Below the pieces are notes generated by a model that saw only the letters and a program-made list of their open reading frames with translations, ran no database searches and was not told where the DNA came from. Source: a virus. From it: a DNA stretch of 22,873 nucleotides. Made by a program: the position numbers and the translations under genes. Below, one piece after another: positions 13,251-20,940 of the stretch. Numbering within the stretch: the first letter of the stretch is position 1; each line of letters opens with the position of its first letter. The DNA lies in IMG/VR virus record IMGVR_UViG_3300030107_002980, positions 1 to 22,873 of that record; one strand, given 5' to 3'.

Positions 13251-14740
13251 TGGACAAAATAAACGATGTGACAGCAGAAAAATCTGTAATTGCAGGTTTG
13301 ATACAACATGGGCAAGATGCCTTTGATGATGTTGATGGCATCCTTACGGCTAGCTCTTTTACACAAGAAGAGAACCAAATCATGTGGAGTTGTTTAGAAC
13401 AGCTCTTCAAAGATTCTACAACTGTTGACTTACCAACACTTTATGGCGCTTCCAAAGTTTTAAGTTTAGACGAGCAGTTTTCTAAGAAAGAATTAAAAGA
13501 CTACTTCAAAAAGCTAAGCGCCACGACTATTGAAAAATCAAATGTAAATCATCAAGCTGCAACTGTTGCCAAATTGGAAGTAGCTAGAGAAGTCTACCGA
13601 TGTTCTTTGATGGTTCAACAAAATATACTTGAGGTAAAGAGCGATAAGTCTATCTCTGAAATTTTGGCGATTGGAGAAGAACCTTTTTATGGGCTTGCAG
13701 ACACTCTTCAAAATCGAGGTGGTAATGAGCCAGTAGACATATTTCAAGATATTGATGAACATATAGATGACCTAATAGAAAACCCATGCGAAATGATGGG
13801 TGTAAGCACAGGTTTTCCAAGATATGACAAGATGATAGGAGGAGGGCTTAGACAAGGAAACGTAGACCTCATAGGGGCAAGAACAAAAGTTGGTAAAAGT
13901 TTTTTTGCAGATACGGTTGCTTTACATGTAGCTGGAAAACTAAATATTCCAGTCTTGGTATTAGACACTGAAATGCAGCAAAAAGATCATGTGTACAGAA
14001 TATTAGCTAGCATCAGCGATGTGCAAACTAACGAAATATCAACAGGTCAGTTTTCAAAATCAAAAGCAAAAATAGAGAGAGTTAAGCAAGCTGCTGAAAC
14101 CCTCAAGAAGATGCCCTATAAATACTCTCCCGTAGCCGGTGTTCCAATCCAAGAAATTGTATCCATTATCAGACGTTGGGTTAAAAGAGTTGTTGGAAGA
14201 GACGAAAATGGAAACACAAATCCTTGCCTTGTTGTTTATGACTATTTGAAGCTAGGTGGTTCGTCAGAAATGAAAGGCAACGAACAGCCACATATAGCTT
14301 TGGGTTTCAAAATGCAAGAACTGGTTAATGTCTCAATAAAAGAGAATGTCTCAGTTCTCTCTTTTGTTCAATTAAATAGAGAAGGGATTACCAGAGAAGG
14401 CGAAGATGTGATAGCAGGTTCTGACGACATTGCCCGATATTGTAGTAGCTTCTGTCTGTTCAAGAAAAAATCAGAAGAAGAAGTTGCTGAAGATGGTGGA
14501 GAAAGCGGAAACAGAAAGCTTAAACCCATTCTGCATAGGCATGGCGGAGGACTAGAAGAAGATTTTGATTATGTTAATATGAATTTGATTGGCGAGTATG
14601 GAAAGCTAGTTGAAGGATTTACAAAGTCTGAATATATGCTTGCTAACAAAAAGGAAAAAGAAGGTTTTGATAACGAAGTCAATGATGACAAAGAAGGCTT
14701 CGTAGTTGAAGAAGATATTGACCCGGAGAAACCATTTTGA
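13250..14740 (+). CDS. dnaB: DnaB-type replicative helicase
   Basis: The product has 496 residues from ATG 13250 (TAATG with the upstream stop). The N-terminal domain (~1-150) begins TAEKSVIAGLIQHGQDAFDD, as in DnaB family members. The RecA-like motor has Walker A GARTKVGKS (residues 209-217, K216), the VLDTEMQ segment, the strand LVVYDYLKL as Walker B, and VLSFVQLNREG (H3-like, with Q before L). It unwinds DNA 5' to 3' as a hexamer ahead of the polymerase and works with the DnaG encoded next. The C-terminus is acidic and low-complexity. It ends in a TTGA overlap with dnaG, so helicase and primase are translationally coupled. Confidence 0.94.
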   Translation: MDKINDVTAEKSVIAGLIQHGQDAFDDVDGILTASSFTQEENQIMWSCLEQLFKDSTTVDLPTLYGASKVLSLDEQFSKKELKDYFKKLSATTIEKSNVNHQAATVAKLEVAREVYRCSLMVQQNILEVKSDKSISEILAIGEEPFYGLADTLQNRGGNEPVDIFQDIDEHIDDLIENPCEMMGVSTGFPRYDKMIGGGLRQGNVDLIGARTKVGKSFFADTVALHVAGKLNIPVLVLDTEMQQKDHVYRILASISDVQTNEISTGQFSKSKAKIERVKQAAETLKKMPYKYSPVAGVPIQEIVSIIRRWVKRVVGRDENGNTNPCLVVYDYLKLGGSSEMKGNEQPHIALGFKMQELVNVSIKENVSVLSFVQLNREGITREGEDVIAGSDDIARYCSSFCLFKKKSEEEVAEDGGESGNRKLKPILHRHGGGLEEDFDYVNMNLIGEYGKLVEGFTKSEYMLANKKEKEGFDNEVNDDKEGFVVEEDIDPEKPF

Positions 14741-15843
14741 AAAAGTTATCTGGGGAAGAACTTAAAGTTCTTGGTGACAAGATTGCGTTGAATATAGTGC
14801 CAGTGCTTGCTAACTTTGGAATAGAAGTTCAAGTATTCTATGATCATGTAACTTGTCCTTGCCCTATTCACGGTGGAGACTGTCCTACTGGATGGAGCAT
14901 GACGACAGATCCAGATAATCCCTACTTAGGGATATGGACTTGCTGGACTCAACATTGTGAAGAAGAAGTAGACAGCACAACTGGTAAAAAGAAGTATGTC
15001 AATAATGCTCTAGGTCTCATAAGAGCTTTATTAGCTAATAAATATGAAAGAAAAAACGTCTCGTTTGGAGAAGCAATATCGTTTGCAATGAATCTTGTTG
15101 AGACTGACTTTGAAGATTTATCCAAAGGTTCTTGCAAGGTAGACTTTACAAAGAAAACATCGTCAAGCGCTGAAAGAAACTTTAAGAGGCGAGAACAAAA
15201 CAAGAAACTTGGACACCCAAGAAACAAAGTTAGGCAGTCTTTGTTGCGACCAGCTAAGTATTTTTTGAACAGAGGGTACAGCGAGGAAGTTCTTGACGCT
15301 TTTGATGTGGGAATTTCTCGAAGTACAAAAGGTGTTATGAGAAAAAGAATCATAGTGCCGGTCTACGATGACGAGGGAGAAGTCATGGTTGGCTATCTTG
15401 GAAGGTGGCCTTCTGAAGAGTACGAACATTATGGACAACCTAAGTGGAGATTTTCCAAAAAGTTTTATTCTGGAGCTTGGCTTTATGGCTATCATATCGC
15501 TAAGAATCATATAGAAAATACAGAGGTTGTAGTTCTAGTTGAAGGACAAGGAGATGTTTGGCGACTGTGGGAATCTGGAGTCAAAAACTCTGTTGGAATG
15601 TTTGGCTGTAGCATAAGTGACACTCAGTTAAGAATACTTGAAAACTCTACTGCCAAAAAAATTGCTCTAATATGTGATAATGATAAAGCTGGACGAAAGG
15701 CTAGAATCTCCATCAGAAAAAAATGCGAGAGTAAACTTGAAGTAGTGGATATAATGACTGAATTAAAGGATATTGGAGAAATGTCCACCACAGAGATAGA
15801 ACAAAAAATAAAACCTCAGATTGAAGGATTGTATAATGACTAA
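14737..15843 (+). CDS. dnaG: DnaG-type primase
   Basis: The product has 368 residues from TTG 14737, overlapping the dnaB stop in TTGA; no in-frame ATG is nearby, and the KKLSGEELKVLGDKIAL start looks natural. An N-terminal zinc-binding region (CPCPIHGGDC ... WTCWTQHC) is followed by a helical linker and the TOPRIM catalytic core: VVVLVEGQGD (the Glu and Asp pair) and LICDNDKAG (DxD), with the basic RMRKRII-type stretch (GVMRKRIIVPVYDDEG) upstream. It makes RNA primers for Okazaki fragments. Shorter than bacterial DnaG because it lacks a clear C-terminal helicase-binding domain, typical for phage. Confidence 0.92.
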   Translation: MKKLSGEELKVLGDKIALNIVPVLANFGIEVQVFYDHVTCPCPIHGGDCPTGWSMTTDPDNPYLGIWTCWTQHCEEEVDSTTGKKKYVNNALGLIRALLANKYERKNVSFGEAISFAMNLVETDFEDLSKGSCKVDFTKKTSSSAERNFKRREQNKKLGHPRNKVRQSLLRPAKYFLNRGYSEEVLDAFDVGISRSTKGVMRKRIIVPVYDDEGEVMVGYLGRWPSEEYEHYGQPKWRFSKKFYSGAWLYGYHIAKNHIENTEVVVLVEGQGDVWRLWESGVKNSVGMFGCSISDTQLRILENSTAKKIALICDNDKAGRKARISIRKKCESKLEVVDIMTELKDIGEMSTTEIEQKIKPQIEGLYND

Positions 15844-16597
15844 AATACTAGGATTCTCTGGCGCAAAACAAAGTGGAAAGAGTACATGCTGTAAGTTTAT
15901 ACATGGGTATCAATTAAGACTAAATGATGTAGTCAAGAAGTTTTTTATGGACGAAGAAGGTTCCCTTCTAGTAAATGCTACGCAAATAGATGAACATGGA
16001 AATGAAGTGGAAGGACTAGGAGTTCTTGACATTGAGAGGCAAGATGAAGAATTCGTAGAATATGCAGCACAAGCAATATGGCCTTATGTTAGATCGTTTA
16101 GCTTTGCCGATCCACTAAAAATAATAGCAGTCAATTTATTTGGATTAAAAGCAGAACAGTGCTATGGATCAGATGAAGATAAGAATACTCCTGTAAATAT
16201 TAAGTGGGAAGATATGCCGGGTGTTGCAAATCATTCTGGTTTTATGACCGCAAGAGAGTTCTTGCAGTATTTTGGTACAGATATCTGTAGACGTATAAAG
16301 CCCGACATTTGGACAGGTTCTTGCTTGCAGAGAATACTTTCAAGCGGTACTGAATTTGCCATTGTTCCTGATGTTAGATTCCCTAACGAAGTTGAAGCAA
16401 TACAAAAAGCTGGAGGAAAAGTGATCAGACTCACCAGAAAGCCTTTTGAAGATGCTCATTCAAGCGAAACGTCTTTAGATGCTAAAGAGGAAATATTTGA
16501 CCATGTATTAGACAATAGTGAGAAGGATCTTCACGAAACTAACTTAGCTCTCATGGAAGTATTAAAGGATTGGGGATGGCTAACAACAAAATCATAA
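15836..16597 (+). CDS. Deoxynucleoside monophosphate kinase (T4 gp1-like)
   Basis: The product has 253 residues from ATG 15836, overlapping dnaG by 8 nt. The P-loop GFSGAKQSGKST is at residues 6-17. Later segments fit the phage dNMP kinase family: KIIAVNLFGLKAEQCYG, MTAREFLQYFGTDICRRIKP, IVPDVRFPNEVEAIQKAGG and VIRLTRKP...HSSE. The enzyme phosphorylates dNMPs (in T4, dTMP, dGMP and modified dCMP) to dNDPs for DNA synthesis. Together with RNR and dUTPase it completes the visible dNTP supply, and it sits inside the replisome operon rather than beside nrdAB. Confidence 0.85.
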   Translation: MTKILGFSGAKQSGKSTCCKFIHGYQLRLNDVVKKFFMDEEGSLLVNATQIDEHGNEVEGLGVLDIERQDEEFVEYAAQAIWPYVRSFSFADPLKIIAVNLFGLKAEQCYGSDEDKNTPVNIKWEDMPGVANHSGFMTAREFLQYFGTDICRRIKPDIWTGSCLQRILSSGTEFAIVPDVRFPNEVEAIQKAGGKVIRLTRKPFEDAHSSETSLDAKEEIFDHVLDNSEKDLHETNLALMEVLKDWGWLTTKS

Positions 16598-17145
16598 GTA
16601 TACCTTGGGATGACAGAATGGTCACTCGCGCTCAAAAGAAAGCGAAGAGTCTTGGAAGAATAAGGAACTCAATATTGAGAGGTGGTGGAAATGCCGCCGG
16701 TTACTTAGGAGAGGAAGCTGTAGCATCTTATATTGGAGCAGAAATAACTAGCTGTAATAAAGGCTCAGATAAATATGACTACGATATCATAGCTAGAGAT
16801 GGTCGTAGGGTAGAAATAAAAACAAAAAGAAGAACAGTTTATCCACAGGAACACTTTGATGTGTCCGTCGCTAAGACGAGCGTTCATCAAAGACCTGATT
16901 TGTATATTTTTGTAAGTATTGAATTTGCTAAGGTGACGATGGAAAACGGAAAACGTGTCTATCGTAACATCAAAAGTATTTGCATCTTGGGGCAGGCAGA
17001 GCCTGAAGATTTTTTTGCGAGAGCCAAAATTTGGCGAGAAGGTGATATTGATGGTAGAAATGGTTTTAAAACACATGTAGATATGTATAATTTGCCCATA
17101 TCGGAAATAGATCCGTTAGATGATAGTTTGTTACCACAGAAGTAG
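16576..17145 (+). CDS. PD-(D/E)XK-type endonuclease
   Basis: The product has 189 residues from ATG 16576 (AAAGGATTGGGG upstream); it overlaps the kinase by 22 nt. The core motif is a helix GGGNAAGYLGEEAVASYIGAE, then YDYDIIARDGRRVEIKTKRRT. The Asp in the YDYDI strand and the E-x-K in VEIKTK make the classic metal-dependent nuclease active site, with an aromatic substrate-binding stretch (VYPQEHFDV) after it. The family is not identifiable beyond the fold; it could be a Holliday-junction-type or restriction-like nuclease. In the replisome operon it most likely takes part in replication or recombination. Confidence 0.72.
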   Translation: MANNKIISIPWDDRMVTRAQKKAKSLGRIRNSILRGGGNAAGYLGEEAVASYIGAEITSCNKGSDKYDYDIIARDGRRVEIKTKRRTVYPQEHFDVSVAKTSVHQRPDLYIFVSIEFAKVTMENGKRVYRNIKSICILGQAEPEDFFARAKIWREGDIDGRNGFKTHVDMYNLPISEIDPLDDSLLPQK

Positions 17146-18136
17146 TAGTCTTGGCACTTTAGAATTTTGTCAGCAAAAATACTTTTTGCAGTACAATCTT
17201 TCGTTCAAAGACAAAACTAACGCAAAAGCCTTGATGGGTACTATTACTCATAAAGTTATGCAAACTCTTGGAGACAAGAAAGTTGCAATGAATAAAGGTC
17301 TTGATGTTGTAGAAGATGAAGAAACTGGAAGAAATCTAACTCTAGAAGAGTGTGACGATCTTGAGCTTCTAAACAACATAGCTTTTGATTATTACACAAA
17401 CGCTTTTCCAGAGGTCAGCCTTGGAGAAAAAGAAAAAAGACAATGCCTTCGCTGGGCAGAGAAGGCGGTAGCATATCAAGATGGACTACTAGACCCCAGA
17501 AATCAAAACGTGTTTGCTACCGAGTTATTTTTTGACATAGAAATAAAAAAACCTTGGGCAAAATACAAGTATGAGTTTGAAGACCAGACGATTGAAGGAT
17601 ACCTGTCAATCAAAGGCACTGTAGACTTAATCCTTAAACAAGGAGAAGACTACTATGAAATACTAGATTACAAAACCGGAAAACGGCTAGACTGGGCGAC
17701 CGGAGAAGAAAAGACTTATGAAAAGCTACAGAAAGATACGCAACTTCTTCTTTACTACTATGCTCTCAAGAACATGTATCCAGAAAGAGAATTTTCAGTA
17801 AGTATATATTACATCAATGCTGGCGGATTATTCTCAATGGTGTTTGATGAAAGTGATTACGAAAAGGCTGAATCTATACTGAGGAAAAAATTTGAGCAGA
17901 TAAGAGACATTCAACAGCCTAGACTTCTCTCTAATGAAAACAAACATTGGAAGTGTCAAAAGCTTTGTAAGTTCAGTGGTGAATATCAAGATTCAGGCAA
18001 GAGTATATGCCAACACATAAGAGACGAAGTTAAAGAAAAAGGCGTAGTCAAAGTTGTTGAAGAGTACGGAAAAATTGAAAAGATCGCCACTTATGGAGAT
18101 GGCGGCGGAAGATTAGCAGAAGATAATAAAAAATGA
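17120..18136 (+). CDS. RecB/Cas4-like exonuclease with Fe-S-type cysteines
   Basis: The product has 338 residues. RecB-family nuclease motifs appear in order: SSLGTLEFCQQKYFLQY (C17), GTITHKVMQTL, GTVDLILKQGEDYYEILDYKTGK (catalytic D and E-x-D-Y-K) and DTQLLLYYYALK. Four cysteines (C17, C279, C283, C297), one before and three after the nuclease core, match the 4Fe-4S arrangement of Cas4/AddB-like nucleases. It is expected to degrade or resect DNA ends. No cas genes or CRISPR repeat are nearby, so this is a phage nuclease rather than a CRISPR factor. ATG 17120 lies in the end of the previous nuclease gene, and its TGA overlaps the dnaE start. Confidence 0.85.
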   Translation: MIVCYHRSSSLGTLEFCQQKYFLQYNLSFKDKTNAKALMGTITHKVMQTLGDKKVAMNKGLDVVEDEETGRNLTLEECDDLELLNNIAFDYYTNAFPEVSLGEKEKRQCLRWAEKAVAYQDGLLDPRNQNVFATELFFDIEIKKPWAKYKYEFEDQTIEGYLSIKGTVDLILKQGEDYYEILDYKTGKRLDWATGEEKTYEKLQKDTQLLLYYYALKNMYPEREFSVSIYYINAGGLFSMVFDESDYEKAESILRKKFEQIRDIQQPRLLSNENKHWKCQKLCKFSGEYQDSGKSICQHIRDEVKEKGVVKVVEEYGKIEKIATYGDGGGRLAEDNKK

Positions 18137-20046
18137 GTTGGACACCTTTACACTTACATACACACTACAGTCTTTTGGATGGCCTCAGTAAGCCCTCGCA
18201 GGTCGCTGAGCGATGTTCTAGCTTAGGCTATACCTCCTGCGCCTTAACCGATCACGGCACTATATCAGGCGCTGTGGCCTTTACGCAGGCAATGAAGAAA
18301 AAGAATATCAAACCTATTCTTGGGTGTGAGTTCTACCTAAGCCAGCAAGATTGCAAAATAAAGTCCGACGAAAATAGAAGCCTGAGTCATTTATGTGTGC
18401 TTGCTAAAAATAGAAAAGGTTGGGACAGCCTGATCCAAGCAGTATCTAAAAGTAATGACGAGGAAAATTACTATTACAAGCCAAGGCTAGACCTTGCCGA
18501 ATTAAACCTTTTTGCAGATGGTAACTTAATATCTTACAGCGGACATCTTGGTAGCGACTTAGCGAACGCAATATTTGTAGATCCAAAATCTGCTTATAAC
18601 GCAAAAACAGAAGAGGAGGCTAAAAGATATACGCATCCAAACTGGGATAGTGAAGTATTAAAGATTGCAAACAGATATAGAACTATATTTGGCAAAGAAA
18701 ACTTTTTTATTGAGATACAAGCTATCGACCAAGGCAATTCTCCAGCAGCAAAGTTGGTAGTTCAAGGTCTACGATACATAGCCAAAAAGTATAAATTTCA
18801 AACTGTTGCAACCGCAGATTCACACTATCCAGAAAAGAAAGATGCAAACGACCAGTTATTACTGCTTTGTTCTGCACTAAAAACAACTCTACCTAAAATC
18901 AAGAAAAAGCTAAGAGAATCTGGAGAAGCTGCATTTGCCGGTTTTCTAAAGTCTAATAACTTTCATATTCCATCTCTTGAAGAAATACAAAATGTAAACA
19001 CGCCACAAGAAATAGAAAACTCAATGCTAATAGCTAGTATGTGCGAAGACTACAACATACTAGGCAAACCTATGCTTCCTAAGTTCAAATGTCCCAAAGA
19101 CTTTTCAGAAGATCAATATCTAAGACACTTATGTAGAGAAGGCTGGAAAAGCAGATTAGCGCCCACAGGAAAAGTTAATACCGAGCAAAGTAAGCAGGTA
19201 TATGCAGACCAAATTAAGAAAGAGCTTGATGTCATTAGCGAAGCAAACCTAGCTGGCTACTTCTTAATAGTTAGAGACATTGTCAACAGTGTAGTTGATA
19301 AGAATCATATTCCCGGACCGGGAAGAGGTTCGGCTGCTGGATGTTTAGTATCATATTTAGTAGGAATAACTCAGGTAGACCCAATTGAATATGGATTGCT
19401 GTTTGAGAGGTTTTATAACGCTGGTAGAAATTCAGAAGATCATGTATCCTTGCCTGATATTGATATAGACGTTCCAGCTAATAAAAGAGATGAAACAATA
19501 GACTATATACGAAGCAAGTACGGGAGTGAAAAAGTTGGACAAATGGTAACATTTGGAAGATTGCAAGGTCGAGGCGCAATCAAAGAAGTTTTGAGAATGA
19601 ACGAAGCTTGTGGTTATGACCAAATGAATGAAATAACAAAAAGTCTTCCTCATGAGCATGAAGTGTCCGACCAACTAGCAGAAATGGATAATCCATCTGT
19701 AATTAAATGGACTCTCATGAACCAACCGGAAACACTTCGTGGTTATTGTAGATTAAATGATGACGGTGTTCTTGAAGGCGATTACGCTAAATTTTTCGAT
19801 CAAGCTATGAGGATAGAAGGGACTTTCAAGTCACAAGGCAAACACGCTGCTGGCGTAGTAATATCCTCTCATGACCTTAATGAAGTTTGCCCAATGGTAA
19901 GAGACAAAAGAGGTAGCGAGAAAATAGCTGGAATGGAAATGAATGACTTAGAGTCTATGGGGCATGTAAAATTTGATATTCTTGGTATTTCACTAATGGA
20001 CAAAATGATGGGAATTAGAGATCAACTAAAGGTAAGAAATGGATAA
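18133..20046 (+). CDS. dnaE: DNA polymerase III alpha, N-terminal half (PHP + palm)
   Basis: The product has 637 residues with the N-terminal PHP domain (LHLHTHYSLLDG, LTDHGTISG, GCEFYL, TADSHYPEKKD) and the palm: IPGPGRGSAAGCLVSYLVG, catalytic aspartates in PDIDID (residues 441-446), VGQMVTFGRLQGRGAIK, KHAAGVVISS, and the third catalytic Asp D615 in VKFDILG. It ends 22 residues after D615 with LKVRNG, exactly where bacterial DnaE continues into the fingers. The rest is encoded by the gene at 20921. All PHP metal-ligand motifs appear conserved, unlike E. coli DnaE. No intein sequence is present at the end. ATGA overlap with the RecB-like gene; polymerase at the replication fork. Confidence 0.94.
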   Translation: MSWTPLHLHTHYSLLDGLSKPSQVAERCSSLGYTSCALTDHGTISGAVAFTQAMKKKNIKPILGCEFYLSQQDCKIKSDENRSLSHLCVLAKNRKGWDSLIQAVSKSNDEENYYYKPRLDLAELNLFADGNLISYSGHLGSDLANAIFVDPKSAYNAKTEEEAKRYTHPNWDSEVLKIANRYRTIFGKENFFIEIQAIDQGNSPAAKLVVQGLRYIAKKYKFQTVATADSHYPEKKDANDQLLLLCSALKTTLPKIKKKLRESGEAAFAGFLKSNNFHIPSLEEIQNVNTPQEIENSMLIASMCEDYNILGKPMLPKFKCPKDFSEDQYLRHLCREGWKSRLAPTGKVNTEQSKQVYADQIKKELDVISEANLAGYFLIVRDIVNSVVDKNHIPGPGRGSAAGCLVSYLVGITQVDPIEYGLLFERFYNAGRNSEDHVSLPDIDIDVPANKRDETIDYIRSKYGSEKVGQMVTFGRLQGRGAIKEVLRMNEACGYDQMNEITKSLPHEHEVSDQLAEMDNPSVIKWTLMNQPETLRGYCRLNDDGVLEGDYAKFFDQAMRIEGTFKSQGKHAAGVVISSHDLNEVCPMVRDKRGSEKIAGMEMNDLESMGHVKFDILGISLMDKMMGIRDQLKVRNG

Positions 20047-20260
20047 GAAGACTAGCTACAGACAAAACGTAAAAGACAGAATCAAGTCAGGAAGGTACGT
20101 TGATTACAAAAGCTTATCAATTTGTAGAATCAATGACTTCTATCCATTGATGCATGGGAAAATTAGATACCAAGTACATTCTCATTTTTTCAGTAAGCTA
20201 TACGAAAACATTGACGAAGCGTTAGATAAATTTTTTGAGATTAGAAGGAAGATAAGATGA
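20039..20260 (+). CDS. Small basic protein inside split dnaE (73 aa)
   Basis: The product has 73 residues: MDKKTSYRQNVKDRIKSGRY, then VDYKSLSICRINDFYPLMHG and KIRYQVHSHFFSKLYENIDE, ending in EIRRKIR. It is basic and probably alpha/beta with a helical end. I do not recognise it. It has no intein blocks. The ATG overlaps the stop of the N-terminal dnaE gene by 8 nt, and its TGA overlaps the exonuclease ATG (ATGA), so all four genes from the dnaE N-half to the dnaE C-half are likely co-translated. A role in holding the polymerase halves or exonuclease together is possible but only from position. Confidence 0.6.
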   Translation: MDKKTSYRQNVKDRIKSGRYVDYKSLSICRINDFYPLMHGKIRYQVHSHFFSKLYENIDEALDKFFEIRRKIR

Positions 20261-20940
20261 ATTACAAAGACATTATTGTTTTTGACTTTGAAACAGGTTC
20301 GAGAAACCCAGAAAAAACGCAGCCTATACAAATAGCCGCTGTAGCAATACATGGTCGTAAGCTGACAGTCCAGCCAGACGGCTACTTTGAAAGTTTAATG
20401 CGACCTATTCTCGACGACGAAGAAGCAATCAAAATGGGTCTAGACCCAATCGAAGACGAAGCATTGGCTGTAAATGGCAAAACAAGAGCAGAGCTTGCAA
20501 AAGCTCCTTCAGAACGGACTGTATGGAAAAAATTCACGAACTTTGTGAATAAATACAACTGGAAAGGAACTCCTTACTTTGCCCCGATTGCAGCAGGTTA
20601 TAACATCGTTGGCTTTGATATGCCGATTGTCCAAAGAATGTGTGAACTATATGGGCCAATCGACAAGAAAACAGGAAAGCAGACGCTCTTTAACAAAATC
20701 CACAGGATTGACGTAATGGATAATGTCTGGATGTGGATGGAAAATAATGCAGATGTTAGGTCATTGAGTATGGACTCAATGCGAGACTTATTTGGTATGA
20801 GTAAAGAAAATGCTCATGATGCTTTGCAAGATGTTAAGGACACGGCCAATCTAATGATTGGCTTTATGAAACTGCATAGAAGAATTGCACCGAAGATTAA
20901 ATTTGAAAAGGCTTTTGCTGATGGAAACCTCCACATTTGA
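20257..20940 (+). CDS. DEDDh 3'-5' exonuclease (epsilon/DnaQ-like)
   Basis: The product has 227 residues. The DEDDh exonuclease motifs are clear: Exo I IIVFDFETGS with D10 and E12, Exo II AGYNIVGFDMPIV with D121, Exo III NAHDALQDVKDT with H187 and D192. This is the fold of DnaQ/epsilon, the Pol III proofreading subunit. Lying between the two halves of alpha, and overlapping the C-half start by 20 nt, it most likely proofreads for this polymerase. In PolC the same type of domain is inserted inside the polymerase chain itself; here it is a separate gene. Confidence 0.93.
   Translation: MNYKDIIVFDFETGSRNPEKTQPIQIAAVAIHGRKLTVQPDGYFESLMRPILDDEEAIKMGLDPIEDEALAVNGKTRAELAKAPSERTVWKKFTNFVNKYNWKGTPYFAPIAAGYNIVGFDMPIVQRMCELYGPIDKKTGKQTLFNKIHRIDVMDNVWMWMENNADVRSLSMDSMRDLFGMSKENAHDALQDVKDTANLMIGFMKLHRRIAPKIKFEKAFADGNLHI

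Noticed and set aside
12994-13410. 138-codon open frame on the - strand
   Set aside because: It lies opposite the zinc-finger protein and dnaB start, has a Ser/Phe/Leu-rich composition typical of antisense reading of A-rich genes, and has no ribosome binding site or family match.
14949-15353. 134-codon open frame on the - strand inside dnaG
   Set aside because: It is antisense to well-supported primase sequence, with no motif or initiation signal.
16839-16847. Perfect DnaA box TTATCCACA
   Set aside because: It is a single copy within the conserved coding stretch of a nuclease, with no cluster, no AT-rich unwinding element beside it and no intergenic setting. Likely chance.
17120-18136. CRISPR Cas4 identity for the RecB-like nuclease
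   Set aside because: No repeats or other cas genes are present, and the replisome setting fits a phage recombination nuclease better.
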